Assembly: GCF_036417845.1 (NCBI RefSeq) | Contig: NC_089981.1 | Span: 61,814,768-61,878,767, forward strand | Length of the DNA: 64,000 nucleotides | From: Apteryx mantelli | Taxonomy: Eukaryota > Chordata > Aves > Apterygiformes > Apterygidae | Direction of reading: 5' to 3' | In this document: in pieces, positions 16,133 to 26,920 of the stretch | Numbering within the stretch: the stretch's first letter is position 1 | Layout: each line of letters begins with the position of its first letter | Made by a program: the position numbers and the translations under genes | Notes under the pieces: model-generated | What the model saw: the letters and a program-made list of their open reading frames with translations, nothing else | Told to the model about the DNA's origin: nothing | Database searches by the model: none

Positions 16133-17501
16133 ACACTGTTTTGTGGACTAAACTAAGAAATAACTAGAAACATACAATATACTTTAGCCAGGAAACCTAA
16201 ATTCAGAATTGTACTTAGAATAAGAAAGAATTTTACAAAGAAACTTAGTTTCTTCAACTAATGAAGTAGCTAAAAATAAATAAAAATCAACACAAAAACA
16301 AGCCACAACTGGCTAAGTACAGGTAGTTAAGAAGAGTTCTATGATTCTGAGCAAGGCAAGAGGATTCATCCGACTACTGAAGCGCCTGGAATTTTAACTA
16401 TAAAACAGTACTCTTATTTTCTGCAATATCATAATTATTTATGCTTTTGAAACAATGTCAGGCAGCAGTAGATGCTGCCATGTGTGAACAGCTGTTCCTT
16501 CAGACACTATTGTAAGAGAAAAAGGAGCAGCAGCTGCCTCCTTTAAAAGGAAAGAATCTAGCTTTAGTCTACAGACAAGCTACTTAAACATCCCCAGATT
16601 TCAGGCAGGAGTCAATACCCCGTGCTAAATATGGAATGCAGTTGCCCTTGACCCAGCTCTGCTCATGTGTTGACAAACTGTCAGAAGCAACACATGCAGT
16701 TGCAGAATTTAAGGGGCCAAAACACACTCCACAGCAAATCTCTTTTTTCAAGGACAAAAGATGACAAGGACTTCGATTTTCACAGATATGTCCAGGTAAC
16801 AGGTATTTCTGACTAGTTAACTGTTTCCTCATTATGTAATTATTGCATATAATCACAATTTATAATTCACTGGTCAGGCTAAACAGATGCCCACAAAATA
16901 ATATGCCAGTGCCTGAAGTGTTTATGCTCCCTCTTTGACCAATTCCCCAAACAAAAATGCTTTCAGACTACCCACTCACGAATACTCATCTACATCAGTG
17001 AGCATTTACTGTAGTAGCTCTTACCTTGAAAACATAAACGAACATAAGTTATTACCATAAGTATTTACAGAAAATGGATTCGGGAGTCACAAACACCATT
17101 AGTGCTCACCAGCCACTTCTATTCAAACATACCAACTTAGCAGCATTTATGCAGCTGTAGAGGATATTTCACGGGGGAAAAACATCAGCTTTTCGCCTCT
17201 ATCGAATTCCACCTACAACCCCACATTACGCGCCCCGGCACAGCCGCGCTGCGGCGGGAGCGGAGCGCAGCGTCTCCCGGCTCCGCCCGGCTGGAGCTCC
17301 GCGCCCGGCGACGCCGCCCGCAGCGGCGCGCCCGGCCTCCCCCCGCGGGCCGCAGGAGCGCCCCTATCCCCCCGCCGCGGCCAAGACCCTCCCCCCCGCC
17401 CCCTCTAAGTTTCGGGTGCTTTCGGGCCCGGCGGCCGCTCGGCGCGGCCCGGGCCCGGCGGCGCAGCCCCCCACCGAGGCGCTCCCCGCCCCCCGCCTCA
17501 C

Positions 17502-17607
17502 CGATGAGGACGCGCAGGTGCTTGAGGCGAGTGAGCGGGTCCTTACGCGTGTCCAGCACCTTCTGCGTGGATTTCCGCACGTCCCCGTGCGGCTTCTTGG
17601 AGAACAT
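17502..17607 (-). CDS. RALGAPA1: RALGAPA1 exon 1 (coding part), residues 1-35
   Basis: The start codon is read from 17607 down to 17605, in a GGG-ATG-T context. The exon encodes 35 residues beginning [15 protein letters not shown] and leaves one base of the next codon before the donor GTGAGG. It sits inside a CpG island, as expected for the first exon of a broadly expressed gene. The open frame continues upstream to 18132, but that part is CpG-island sequence without family similarity, so this ATG is the right start. The basic, lysine-rich N-terminus matches the orthologue family. Confidence 0.93.
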
Positions 17608-17822
17608 CCCGCCGGGCCCGGCGCAGCGCTCCAGAGACGGGCAGCGGCCTCCGGATCCGCCCGCACCGGGGCCCCTACATAGCCCGCGGCAGCGCCGCCT
17701 CCGCCTTCTCCTGCCTTTGCCTCCGACTCCGATACGGCGGGGGCGGAGGAGCGCGGCGCGGAGCCAATTCCCCGCGGGCCAAGGGGCCGGGCCGGGCCTG
17801 CACACCCCCTTCCTCCTTCCCC

Positions 17823-17872
17823 GCTCGCTCGCTCGCTCGCTCTCCTCTCCTCCCCTCCCCTCTCCTCCCGCT
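17823..17872. repeat. GCTC tetranucleotide run plus CT/CCCT pyrimidine tract in RALGAPA1 promoter
   Basis: Five GCTC units at 17823-17842 run straight into a pyrimidine-only stretch rich in CTCC and CCCCT. On the minus strand, the coding strand of RALGAPA1, this gives runs of two to four G separated by A. That is compatible with a G-quadruplex or triplex structure close to the start of transcription. Confidence 0.75.
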
Positions 17873-18010
17873 GCTTCACGACAGCCGTCAGGTGCGACCC
17901 CAGGCGTCCCTGTAGCAACCGCGCAGTGACGCCACAGCCCGCGCTTCCAAGCGCATCTCGTAGGCGGGGGGGCGGAGCGAGTCCCGGCCCCGGCCCGGCA
18001 CAACGGAGCC

Positions 18011-21000
18011 TCAAAAAGCCTCTCGCCAGTGTTTTGATGGGACGTGCAGCAGGAGGACGCACCACAGCCACGGCAGGGAACACAGCAGGAAAGCAGGGGA
18101 CTCACTGCACCATTCTCTGCTGAATTCAGCAACAGTAACTGCTGCAGGAAACTATACTTCAGCTATTTAAAAAAAATATAAAGTCATCTGTACTAATAAG
18201 ACAGAGCAGGTACAACCAATTATACAGAGAAACTGAAATGCAGTGAGGTTAAGGTGAATCCCCCAGGCCAGCAGGAAATAATGAAATAAGATCGAGGCCC
18301 AGTGCCATATTCACCAAGGCTGTGGCTCCAAACCATTTCTTAACCAAGCTTCAGTTGGGCAACTGCAAATGCTCTGGGTCTCACAGCTCCTCTTTCCACA
18401 CCAGGCCTTGCAATGCCGCAACTCCCACCTGGAGCTGCTTCTCCCTCCAGTTGCTCCCTGTGTTGGCAGCTGCGCCGCTGCGGAGGCCGAGCGGCCATGC
18501 GTGGCCAGATCCAGCGCAGTGGCCCGGTGTCGCCGCCATGTCAGTGCTGCGTTCCTCGGCACAGTCGTGCCCGAGCTCACCCAGAGTGATGCGAGAAATA
18601 GGCTCAAGACAACAAATTTGTGAGCTCCATGCGCAACCTCACCAGCGAGGCTTGCACCAAGAGTCAGGAAACTCTGCAGTATGCCATACGAACTGTGTTG
18701 CTAAGGGCTGAGTCAGTAATACTGAAGAGCACAAATTTTCTCCTAAAATTCTGACACTGGCTTGTAATCATAAAATTTATGAAATAAAGAATTCATGGAT
18801 TGTTCAGTTGACTTCTGCTACTGGATCATTTAAGGCTCATGATTTCTAGTGTCTCTTTGCCTGGATTTTTTTAATGGTCAGTCCGTGGTGCCTGTTTTTG
18901 TATCAAGGAAATCAAGTTCCTTCTGTCTGATTAAAAAGGCTGCAGTTTTTAATATAGTTTTTAATACATATTTAACTATTTGAGATTTGTTATAAAATCA
19001 TAACAGTTGTCAACAGTATGAACGACATACCTGCTACAGAAATAGAAAAACGTGAGTATTTTAAATGTATGACAAACAATGGTTAGTATTATAAGCATTA
19101 GGGCAATGGGGTTTAGTCAGTAGTGCATCAGTGAGGGAGTCAGTGTCATCTGGCTACCTATGTGGTTTGCCACAAATTGTTTCACAGTTCTGTCATTATA
19201 AGATCTAGAGATAAGTAATGTTATGTTATAGCTAGCATTACAATAATTTATTTTACCATAGTACAACACATTTTGTATCTGTAAGATTTGACAACTATAA
19301 CTATTCTTACATTGATTTTTAAGTGCTTTGTTTTCTAAATTTCATGAATTCTAAGAACATTTTTTGTATTTTGACAACCTTTTAAAAATGTCTTTGGGGA
19401 CTTTGATTGCTTTTTAAATGATTTGAGGTCTTTAACTCAATGTAGAGCTTAAAAATGCTAAATAAACAGAATAAGATGTCATCAAAATATTATATGAAAG
19501 GAAGGAGTGGTGTTAACCGAGTTAATAACAACTTCCAGAGAGAACGTCCTCGTTGAAAGCATACCTGGCAGGAAGGACATGTTCTGTACACAGTTAAAAG
19601 GCCATAATCTTGCAAAGGCTTGACTTTAAAGCATGTGACTTCAATGACTTTGATTATGCATGGAGGACAAGGTTAGAAAATATCAGGATTAGTTAGGAAA
19701 GGGTTAGGTTCTGCTACATTCCAGGTGCCTATTACTGTAACCAAATCTTTGCATTTCCATTTTAAAGAAAGGACTTTACAAAAACTTTTGTCCAGCCACG
19801 AGGGGGCCTCCATAGGTAAGTTTAACTGAAGTTTTTAAGAAGTAGTGTAGAAAGCCAAGTGTTGCAGAACTGTATTCCCCTTCACTCTCTCTACAGATCC
19901 CTAGTGGGCAGTCAAGGTAGTGAGGGCCACTGTGTCACATTCATACCATCGACTACCTTTTCATGATTCATCTAAGAATTATGATTTCCAAAGAAAGGTC
20001 AGCTATCGCCAAGTACTTCAAAAAAGAAAAAGTATTTTTGGATAAAGAAAGCAAAAACACTTAAGTTCTAACTTGGTCCAACAGTACACATTTCTCAAAA
20101 GAAAGAACATATTTTAGATTCTTCAATGCACCCCAGGAATTCAAGTTTCCAGAAATCCTGCTTTACTAATATTTATGCCAAATGATCAAAAGTGAGTTAA
20201 AATTACTCAGAATTTCACCAAGTACTTCCCTTTTATTGAGATGGCTGGCATGAGCTCTTAAACGTGACCTCTCAGAGGTTCATACTTGTATCACACTGAA
20301 GAGCTGTTTGCCTGCAGGTCCTTCAAGAAAAAAGCAATAAACTTACAAGAAGAAAAACAGAGCATTCCACTGCTTCCTCATCTCTTTTTATTTAGCTCAC
20401 ACCTGATCCCTTTGAGGCTTTTGTCAAAATACTCCTTTTTCTACTTTTTTCTACTTTTTATACTTCCACAGCTTTCCTCCTATGGGAGTTGATTTGCTTT
20501 TGAGGGAGAAGTCTCTCTAAGTAGTACCCCATGCTTCAGGTTTGTGTGTTGTAATCCCGTGAGTATGTAGCTTTGCCTGTGTTACAGTGCTAGTTTATGA
20601 ACCACCCTGAGTAATAAATTTTCAGCTAACTTAATTGGCAACTGTTTAATTAGAGATAAAGACCCCAAACCTATATAATTAGGGTTTGAATAGTCAAAAC
20701 CATACCTGTGTAGAGTTCAGTACTCTAATGTTTTATTGATACTGGGGATGCTGGCCACTTTGACCTAAGCAGTCAGTCAAAAATCAAGATCCTGTAAGAT
20801 GTTTCCAGTATGAGAATAATGGTACTGCTAACTATTCCTTCTACAGAATCCTGTTCACTTGCAAAAAAAGCACAAATTACCATTTCCATTTGCACAACTC
20901 TGTATCTTGTAGATGAACCTGACATTTGTATGCTTCTGTAATTGAGGGAGGGAAAGAGCTCTTCATGAGCTTATGTTCCCCTGAGCAACCAATTCTTGCT

Positions 21001-24000
21001 TTATTGCTTTGTCTGTTAACCAATGTATCAGCATTAACACTTCTGTGTCAGGGTTTGGTATGAAGTCAGAATACTGCAGTCCTTCCAACCACCAAAAATC
21101 CCAAGCTTGAATGAATTTTTCCAAGAGCTGCAGTGTTAATGAAGCCAGATTTCCTCTGAATTTGTATTCTAGCCGCTGAATGATAGGAGTCACTACTTTA
21201 CACATCCATAAACCTTCTTTTGCATAGTCCTCCCCTAGCTATTTGAGATGGGCAAGAGGCCTGACTGCAGTCATCTTAGCTACAGGTATACAGATTGGCC
21301 AAGAGTAGCCAGCCGACTGCTGCCTCTTGGAAGGGTAAAAGCTAAGTTCTAGCTACATTTCCCTCTGTGGGACATTAACAGGGGCTCTTGCCCCAAATAT
21401 TGCTTCACAAAACACTCAGAAACTTGGTATCTTTGACACTTCTGCTCCCATGTCAAATTTGGCCTAAATTAGCTAATGGCTTCACAAGTAGCAGGGGGAG
21501 AGACCACTGAAAGAAAAGTCATTACCTAAGCTTTGCTTTCTTAGTATGCTAACACTATGTCAACCACGCTCAAAGCAACACAAGGGATGTATGGTCTATC
21601 ATGACCAGAAACTGTCATACATGTGAACGCTATTTTTAAGATGTAACCATTACTAATTCCTGTCCAGAGGTGCCAGAGAACTTAGACTTTGGCTCTGCTA
21701 AGTCACCTTCACCTCATGTTTGTGTTCTTACGTAAGTGCTAGCACCCATATCTGATATGAAAGAGGTTTTGAAACATGAATATACTGATATGGTGGCAGT
21801 TACAACCGCTTTTTTTTCCCAACTGAAAATGCTCAATCACGCTCTCTCAACCACTGAGATGTTTTCTTTTTCTTTCCCAACCTATGAAATAGTTTTGCAA
21901 TACTGACAAACTTGCAAATAGGCTTCTAGAAAAGCCCTGCAGAAACTCTGCATGTCTGCCAGCCCCTGGGAGAGGACCAGTTATGTACATATTATTTCCC
22001 TTCCATCAGAGGTAATATTTTGCCTCCCTCTCTCCCACTACCTCACTGGCAGGAGTAAAAGGGGGCTTTTAGAAATAACTCATATCTCTTTGGGTCTATT
22101 TTGATTAGTAGTTCTAAACTTACTTTAGATCATTTGCAACATATAGCAGAATATCTTGCCTAGATAATACACGAGATGAGGGAAGAACATGATCCAAAAG
22201 CCTTCCAACATAGCTAGTTGCTTGCACACAGTGCTGCTGACCTTGTCCTGCTGGGAAAATAATCTTTTCCTCCTTCTTGTGACCCATCTCCTAATATTGT
22301 ACTTTGAAATCGAGTGTGAAGAATCAGATTTAATTTGCTAGAGCATCCAGTGTATCATTTCTTTGTGATAATGAATAAAAATTATTCAAAGTGGCCCAAT
22401 TCAGTTTTCAAGAGTTCACAAACAACCCTGTACTATCACTTCTTTTTTAACCCAAACTACAGGTGAGGCCCAAGGACTGCCTAAAACCTCATGTATAACT
22501 TCCAGATAAATTTCTCTCTGAGGCTTCTTCTTTTATCATTAATGATATATACTGTGTTCTGCCCCCTTTGCCTTGTCCCCCCTGCTGTTGTGATGTCCAG
22601 TGGAAGATAAACCATGTCTTTGAACTGGGAGAACAACTCTTAACCAGAAAATATTAAAATGTATTGCACTATACTGGACCAAATCCAGCAGAAACTCTTT
22701 TGTCTCTGGTCCTCCTTGAGAGTTTCATCTATACCTGTGTTTTACTGATTCACATTCTGCATCTTTGGCTTCTCTCTATACAATCTTTTCCTTGTCAGAA
22801 ACATTCAGCAAATTAACAGGGATCTTTTCCATTTTCAAATGCAGAAAAACTAGGACTTTCTTGAAACCTGGTCTCAAACAGGTCAACCATTGCCATCTTT
22901 CTTTTGAAGTATAGCTATCACAGCTTCAGTCCCTGAGGGGCAGAAAAATTTCAAAACTGATATGTACATTTTTTTCTTTTTTTTCACCAGGCTACTTCTC
23001 TAATAAGGATTTGTAAAGCACTTACAAATGTGTAGGATTATTCATTATGCAGTTACTCGCTACAATGAAAGCTGGTAATCAGTTTGATAATCAGAAAGAT
23101 AATAACAGCTTTCCAGATTCTGGAGTGATGCGTATTTCCAGTCACTATCTTCATTCAACAAATTAGGTATAAAATTACAGAGTCTCTACTTCCTATTTTT
23201 TTTGAACGTGACTGGTCTAATAGGTACCATGTTGTGCCAGGTTCCACTTTTCTGTGTGTTTCACAGATGCTGTTCAATAGCCAGATTCCTATTATTGGTT
23301 TAAATGCCCAGATTAAGTGCTGTGAAGGTGATGCTTACATTTCCAAACTCTTCTTCTTCATGTGTGTGAGCTCCCATCTTCAATCATCCCTGTCTCTCCC
23401 AAACTGGGGAAGGAGATTTCACCATCTGTCATGGTCTGTGCTGGCCAACATGTTATTTATAACCATTCTTTTTGTGTCCAAATTTTTTCCAATAGCAGCT
23501 TTTAACAGAATTGCTACTCTTGAATTTTGCATTATTGCCAACTGTCCCTGCTGATGGACTATATCTCCTTCTAGTTGTTCAAAAATATCACATACCAAAT
23601 GCTTATCCCATTTCATCACACACTTTAAACAGAGCTGAGAAGGATCATGAAGATTTTCTTCTTAATGGCTGTTTTATTCTGATGAAGAGGAAAACTCATG
23701 GTACACAGAAATTTCATCACTTTGCAGACCACCAATGCTTCCTTTCACTGATCTTGAGATGCTTTTAAACCTATAGATTGGTCCTCTGGCAGGTGACTGT
23801 GACATCCTTGCTAGTGTCTTCTCATAGCAAGAATACAAGTTTTTGCAAGTCTTCTAACAAGCCAGCTAGTTTCTTCTTTTCCCCTTTCCTTCTAGCACAG
23901 AGCTGGGCCCTAGACAGCTAAGTAAGATAGCTGCTGCCACTTTGTATATTAAGGGCTTGTATGTGATCTGGTTAAGTCACTTTATTTCTGGGAACAAGTT

Positions 24001-24920
24001 ATAGTGCCATCAGCACTGGGCCACTGTATATAGCTGCTGGAGATATCCCATTCTCTTAACTTTTTTTTCAGTAATCCATTTGGACAGTTAGGTTAACTTC
24101 AACCAGTACAGTTTTTCCTCCCCCCTCTCCCCCAGACAGTAAATATTTGTATTGCTATAGCTTGGTAATTTCTTCCCCCCCCGGACACAAACAGAATAAA
24201 AGAAACACATAAAAATCTTATCTTACTAAAATGCTGGCTCAATTCCCCATCCTGGTTGCTGATTTCCACTGCGACATGGGAACTTTAATTTCCTTCTGGG
24301 GCTTATTTTTAGCTCCCTCAGACCTAGTTCCAACTCTTTGGTTAGGAAGTTACAAACAGGCCAAAGGTTTCCCGATTTCCTGCCATTCCTTTCCCTGCCA
24401 CTGTTTCCAGTCAGTTCTTCTGGTCCAGCCAGAGCATTTGATTTCTAGCCTTTTTATCTTGCCAGTCCAGAACAGGAATTTTGAATTTGTGCCTTTCAGA
24501 CATATTCTATTTCCAGTCTCTTTGGGTCAGTTCCTCAATTCCCTACGGATTCCTTAAGTGAAACTTCAGATCCAGCTTGTGATATACACCGGTTTCCTCT
24601 GGACAGATCTCCAGCTCATGTTTCAGGTCTTCCCTTCATTGCTTTTAGCCATTTTAATTTCTGACACCACTGCTAACACTTTCCCCACAGTAGTTCAAAG
24701 GAACAGCAGCTTACTATGCATTTCCTTGGTAACCACCTCTGATTTTTAAAACTATATGAACCAGCACGTGGTCAGATTTTGGGGTCCCACAAGTTGTTTT
24801 CAGACAAGGAAAACCTGAGGAAAAACTCAGTTGTTTTTGCTTTTCTAAATAGCCAAACCTTTAAGAAAAAAAATGCCCAGTTTCCTTACAGACCAGAAGC
24901 TGTAAGTGGCAACTCCTTAA
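18011..24920. other. Intergenic region between RALGAPA1 and the orphan CpG island
   Basis: AT-rich sequence with no exon I can assign. The exception is a CpG-enriched block at 18460-18600, followed by AT-rich sequence with an AATAAA (described separately). The rest, about 18.8-24.9 kb, shows only short chance open frames and T-rich runs. I saw no tRNA-like or repeat-end structure. Confidence 0.55.
18460..18800 (+). other. Unidentified CpG-rich block with mRNA-like 3' end (possible retrocopy or non-coding exon)
   Basis: A short CpG-enriched start leads to a Kozak-like GCCGCCATG with the ATG at 18538-18540. Codon-like sequence follows, then a stop, AT-rich sequence and an AATAAA at about 18783-18788. 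From about 18609 one frame reads NKFVSSMRNLTSEACTKSQE and continues to ILKSTNFLLKF before a stop near 18751. An in-frame TAG lies just upstream, and the ATG is in a different frame. That would suit a decayed intronless copy of a cellular mRNA, but I could not name a parent. It could also be the first exon of a divergent RALGAPA1-promoter transcript. Low certainty. Confidence 0.25.
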
Positions 24921-25180
24921 ACACAACTCCCGCTCCTTGGCGCTAGCCCGCAGCTACCAACTGGGCCGGGCCCCCTGGCGCCGCGCTGCCCCCTGGCGGC
25001 GGCCTGGCGGGGCGGCGCGGCGCATGCGCGGTGGCCCCGCTGAGGTCCAGCCCGCCGTGCCGCTGCCATTGCAGGAGCAGGACGGGGCCCGGGGGGAGGT
25101 GCGAGGGAAAGGCCTGACGGGGCCCTCGGGGCAGGAAAAGCGGAAGCGGAGGCAGGAGAAGGAAGCGTGCATCTTCAACA
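24921..25180. promoter_or_regulatory. Orphan CpG island with CTCF-like tandem sites and NRF1 palindrome
   Basis: A compact GC-rich island lies alone between the two divergent genes. It contains two copies of a CTCF-type core in the same orientation, GCCCCCTGGCGC at 24970-24981 and GCCCCCTGGCGGC at 24988-25000. The perfect palindrome GCGCATGCGC, an NRF1-type site, is at 25020-25029. No known protein is encoded; the 82- and 75-codon open frames here are low-complexity GC products. It could be a boundary or enhancer-type element, or the promoter of an unannotated non-coding transcript. Confidence 0.6.
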
Positions 25181-26280
25181 ATTAAAGGTGCCTAGTATTG
25201 CAGATCTAAGAAAATACTAATTTCTGTGTACACTGGGTGCTTTTAGAAGTTACAGGTATTTCATACAATATACTTAAAATTATAAAAGTCATTATGGATT
25301 AAATCAAGGTTTGGGGAAGCATAACAGGTTCTCCTTAGCCCCCAGTTAGCTAAGATGCCAGAGAAAACCAGAACAATGCTGGCACAGGTTGAAAAGGAAG
25401 GGATCGAGTTTGAACACTGAAAGATAGGAGATGGTTAGTTTTGTCTAATATTTCTCCCCTTCAACAACTATCATTATGTTAGTCTTTGCATTTGTGTTCT
25501 TGGAGAAGAGGTGGCACATGAGTGTATATTCCCTTGGGCAGAGGCGGAAAATGAGTTGTTTTTAATATGCAGAGATGTGGTATGCTTCAAAAAAAAAGAA
25601 ATGACTAACAAACAGCAATGGTTATGGTGAGTAAGGTAACTATTGCCACAGAGGTTGAAATCCATAGGGAAGCTCAGTGGTTATTAACTGCCCCAAAACA
25701 TAATCAGTATAACATGTCCTTCCAGACTGCAGAGAGTGACTAAACTTGGATCTCTTGGCACAAAGAAATGCTACTGCCTGGCAATACAATCTTAACTTCT
25801 CACTGGAGCAATGTCACAGCACATCACTGTGACACATAGTGCTACTTAAACCTGGCCCAAACTTAAAAACTCAACCAGTATTATGCAAACTACCTTACCT
25901 CACCTTAGCCTCAAAGATTTTCTCAGAGATAATCGCTCATGCTTACCTGCAGGCCATGACCACGTATTTCATGACTCCTGACAATCCCTGCCGGACTTCC
26001 CTGCACATGTGTATGTCCTCAAGTGAAGCTAAGCAGTTGCTTGTATCAAGGTGACAGCTCGGATGGCTTGTTCCAACAAGTACCATTCCTGTTCAGCACA
26101 TCATATGTAGTACAATTAGTGGCAATTAGCAAACAAACAGAAAAATACTGATACTCAAATCCATGAAACCTATCCCAACCCTGCACAAATCGCAGCACAT
26201 CCTTAAAGCCCCTTCTCACGTCCACTCTTATTGGTTGCTGCCTGCTTTAGGGGACTAATTAAGTCTAATTTAATTTAAAA
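25181..26280. other. Intergenic region between orphan island and BRMS1L promoter
   Basis: About 1.1 kb of AT-rich sequence with no open frame or repeat I can assign. It ends in a TTTAATTTAA-rich stretch just before the BRMS1L CpG island begins. Confidence 0.5.
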
Positions 26281-26580
26281 TATGTCAGGCGATGTGAGAG
26301 TTTGGGGGAGGTGGCAGTGCCGGGCCCAGCCCACAGGCCCAGCCCCGTCCCTCTGCCCCCACTACCAGCTGGAGATGTGGGCAGGTGTGAGACGCCCCCA
26401 GCTCTGCCTGCCCACCATGGAGCCTATCAGTGAGAAGCAGTCCCGAGGGCGACCCGGGAACGGGAAGGAAGAGCAGAAAAGCCGGGGCGCCACCGCCCGC
26501 TTGCCGACCCCGCGCTTCCCCCGCCGCACCCCATGGCCATGAGCGGCAACTTCCTCTTCCCCCCGTGCCGCTCCCGGCCG

Positions 26581-26593
26581 ACTACAACTCCCA
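26581..26593 (+). promoter_or_regulatory. ZNF143/STAF-type site
   Basis: ACTACAACTCCCA matches the short ZNF143 consensus (ACTACAATTCCCA) at all but one base. It lies about 190 bp before the BRMS1L start codon and 73 bp before a CCAAT box, a usual promoter position for this motif. Confidence 0.6.
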
Positions 26594-26784
26594 AGGCGCC
26601 TCGCGCACGGGCTAACCTAGCCTGCCGACGCTGCGGCAGAGCCCGCCCCTCCGGGGCGGGGCTCGCCCAATGGGAGGGAGAGGAAGGCGACGGGCGGGGT
26701 AGGTTGTGCCCGCCGGGCGGGGGGAGGGGTCGGCAGCAGCTGCGGCGGCGGGAAGGGGTGTCCCGGGGCTCGGCGGCGGGGACG

Positions 26785-26920
26785 ATGCCGGTCCATTCCC
26801 GGGAGAAGAAGGAGAACAACCACGATGAGATGGAGGTGGACTACGGGGAGAACGAGGGCAGCAGCTCGGAGGAGGAGGAGACCGAGAGCTCGTCCGTGTC
26901 CGAGGAGGGGGACAGCTCAG
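26785..26920 (+). CDS. BRMS1L: BRMS1L exon 1 (coding part), residues 1-45
   Basis: The ATG at 26785-26787 has A at -3. The exon encodes [20 protein letters not shown] and then a run of Ser and Glu ending GDSS, plus one base before the donor GTACCG. This acidic, serine-rich N-terminus is characteristic of BRMS1 and BRMS1L and offers many casein-kinase-type sites. It is two residues shorter in the HSR-HDE part than the human protein as I remember it. The start is the family start; the frame upstream is GC-rich and unrelated. Confidence 0.95.

Larger units (their letters stand above)
17220..18010 (-). promoter_or_regulatory. CpG-island promoter and 5' UTR of RALGAPA1
   Basis: A sharply bounded GC- and CpG-rich block spans the RALGAPA1 start codon. 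Upstream of the ATG on the minus strand it has several GC boxes (for example around 17737-17750 and 17961-17974). It also has a purine-rich minus-strand tract at about 17808-17872 that includes GCTC repeats, a partial RFX X-box-like element (AGCAAC half at 17914-17919) and a TGACGCCA element at 17927-17934. I see no TATA box. The transcription start is inferred at roughly 17.65-17.78 kb. Long open frames across the island on both strands are GC artefacts. Confidence 0.8.

Noticed and set aside
16338-16352. TTCTATGATTCTG as the end of a CR1 LINE
   Set aside because: It has only about one and a half units of the terminal repeat, with no CR1 body upstream.
17185-18132. Open frames of 315 and 239 codons on the minus strand across the RALGAPA1 island
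   Set aside because: They contain the true exon 1 segment but otherwise are Arg/Gly/Ala/Pro-rich CpG-island translation that runs past the donor site.
24937-25185. 82-codon frame in the orphan CpG island as a small gene
   Set aside because: It is Arg/Ala/Gly-rich and opposite another open frame, which is typical of GC composition rather than coding.
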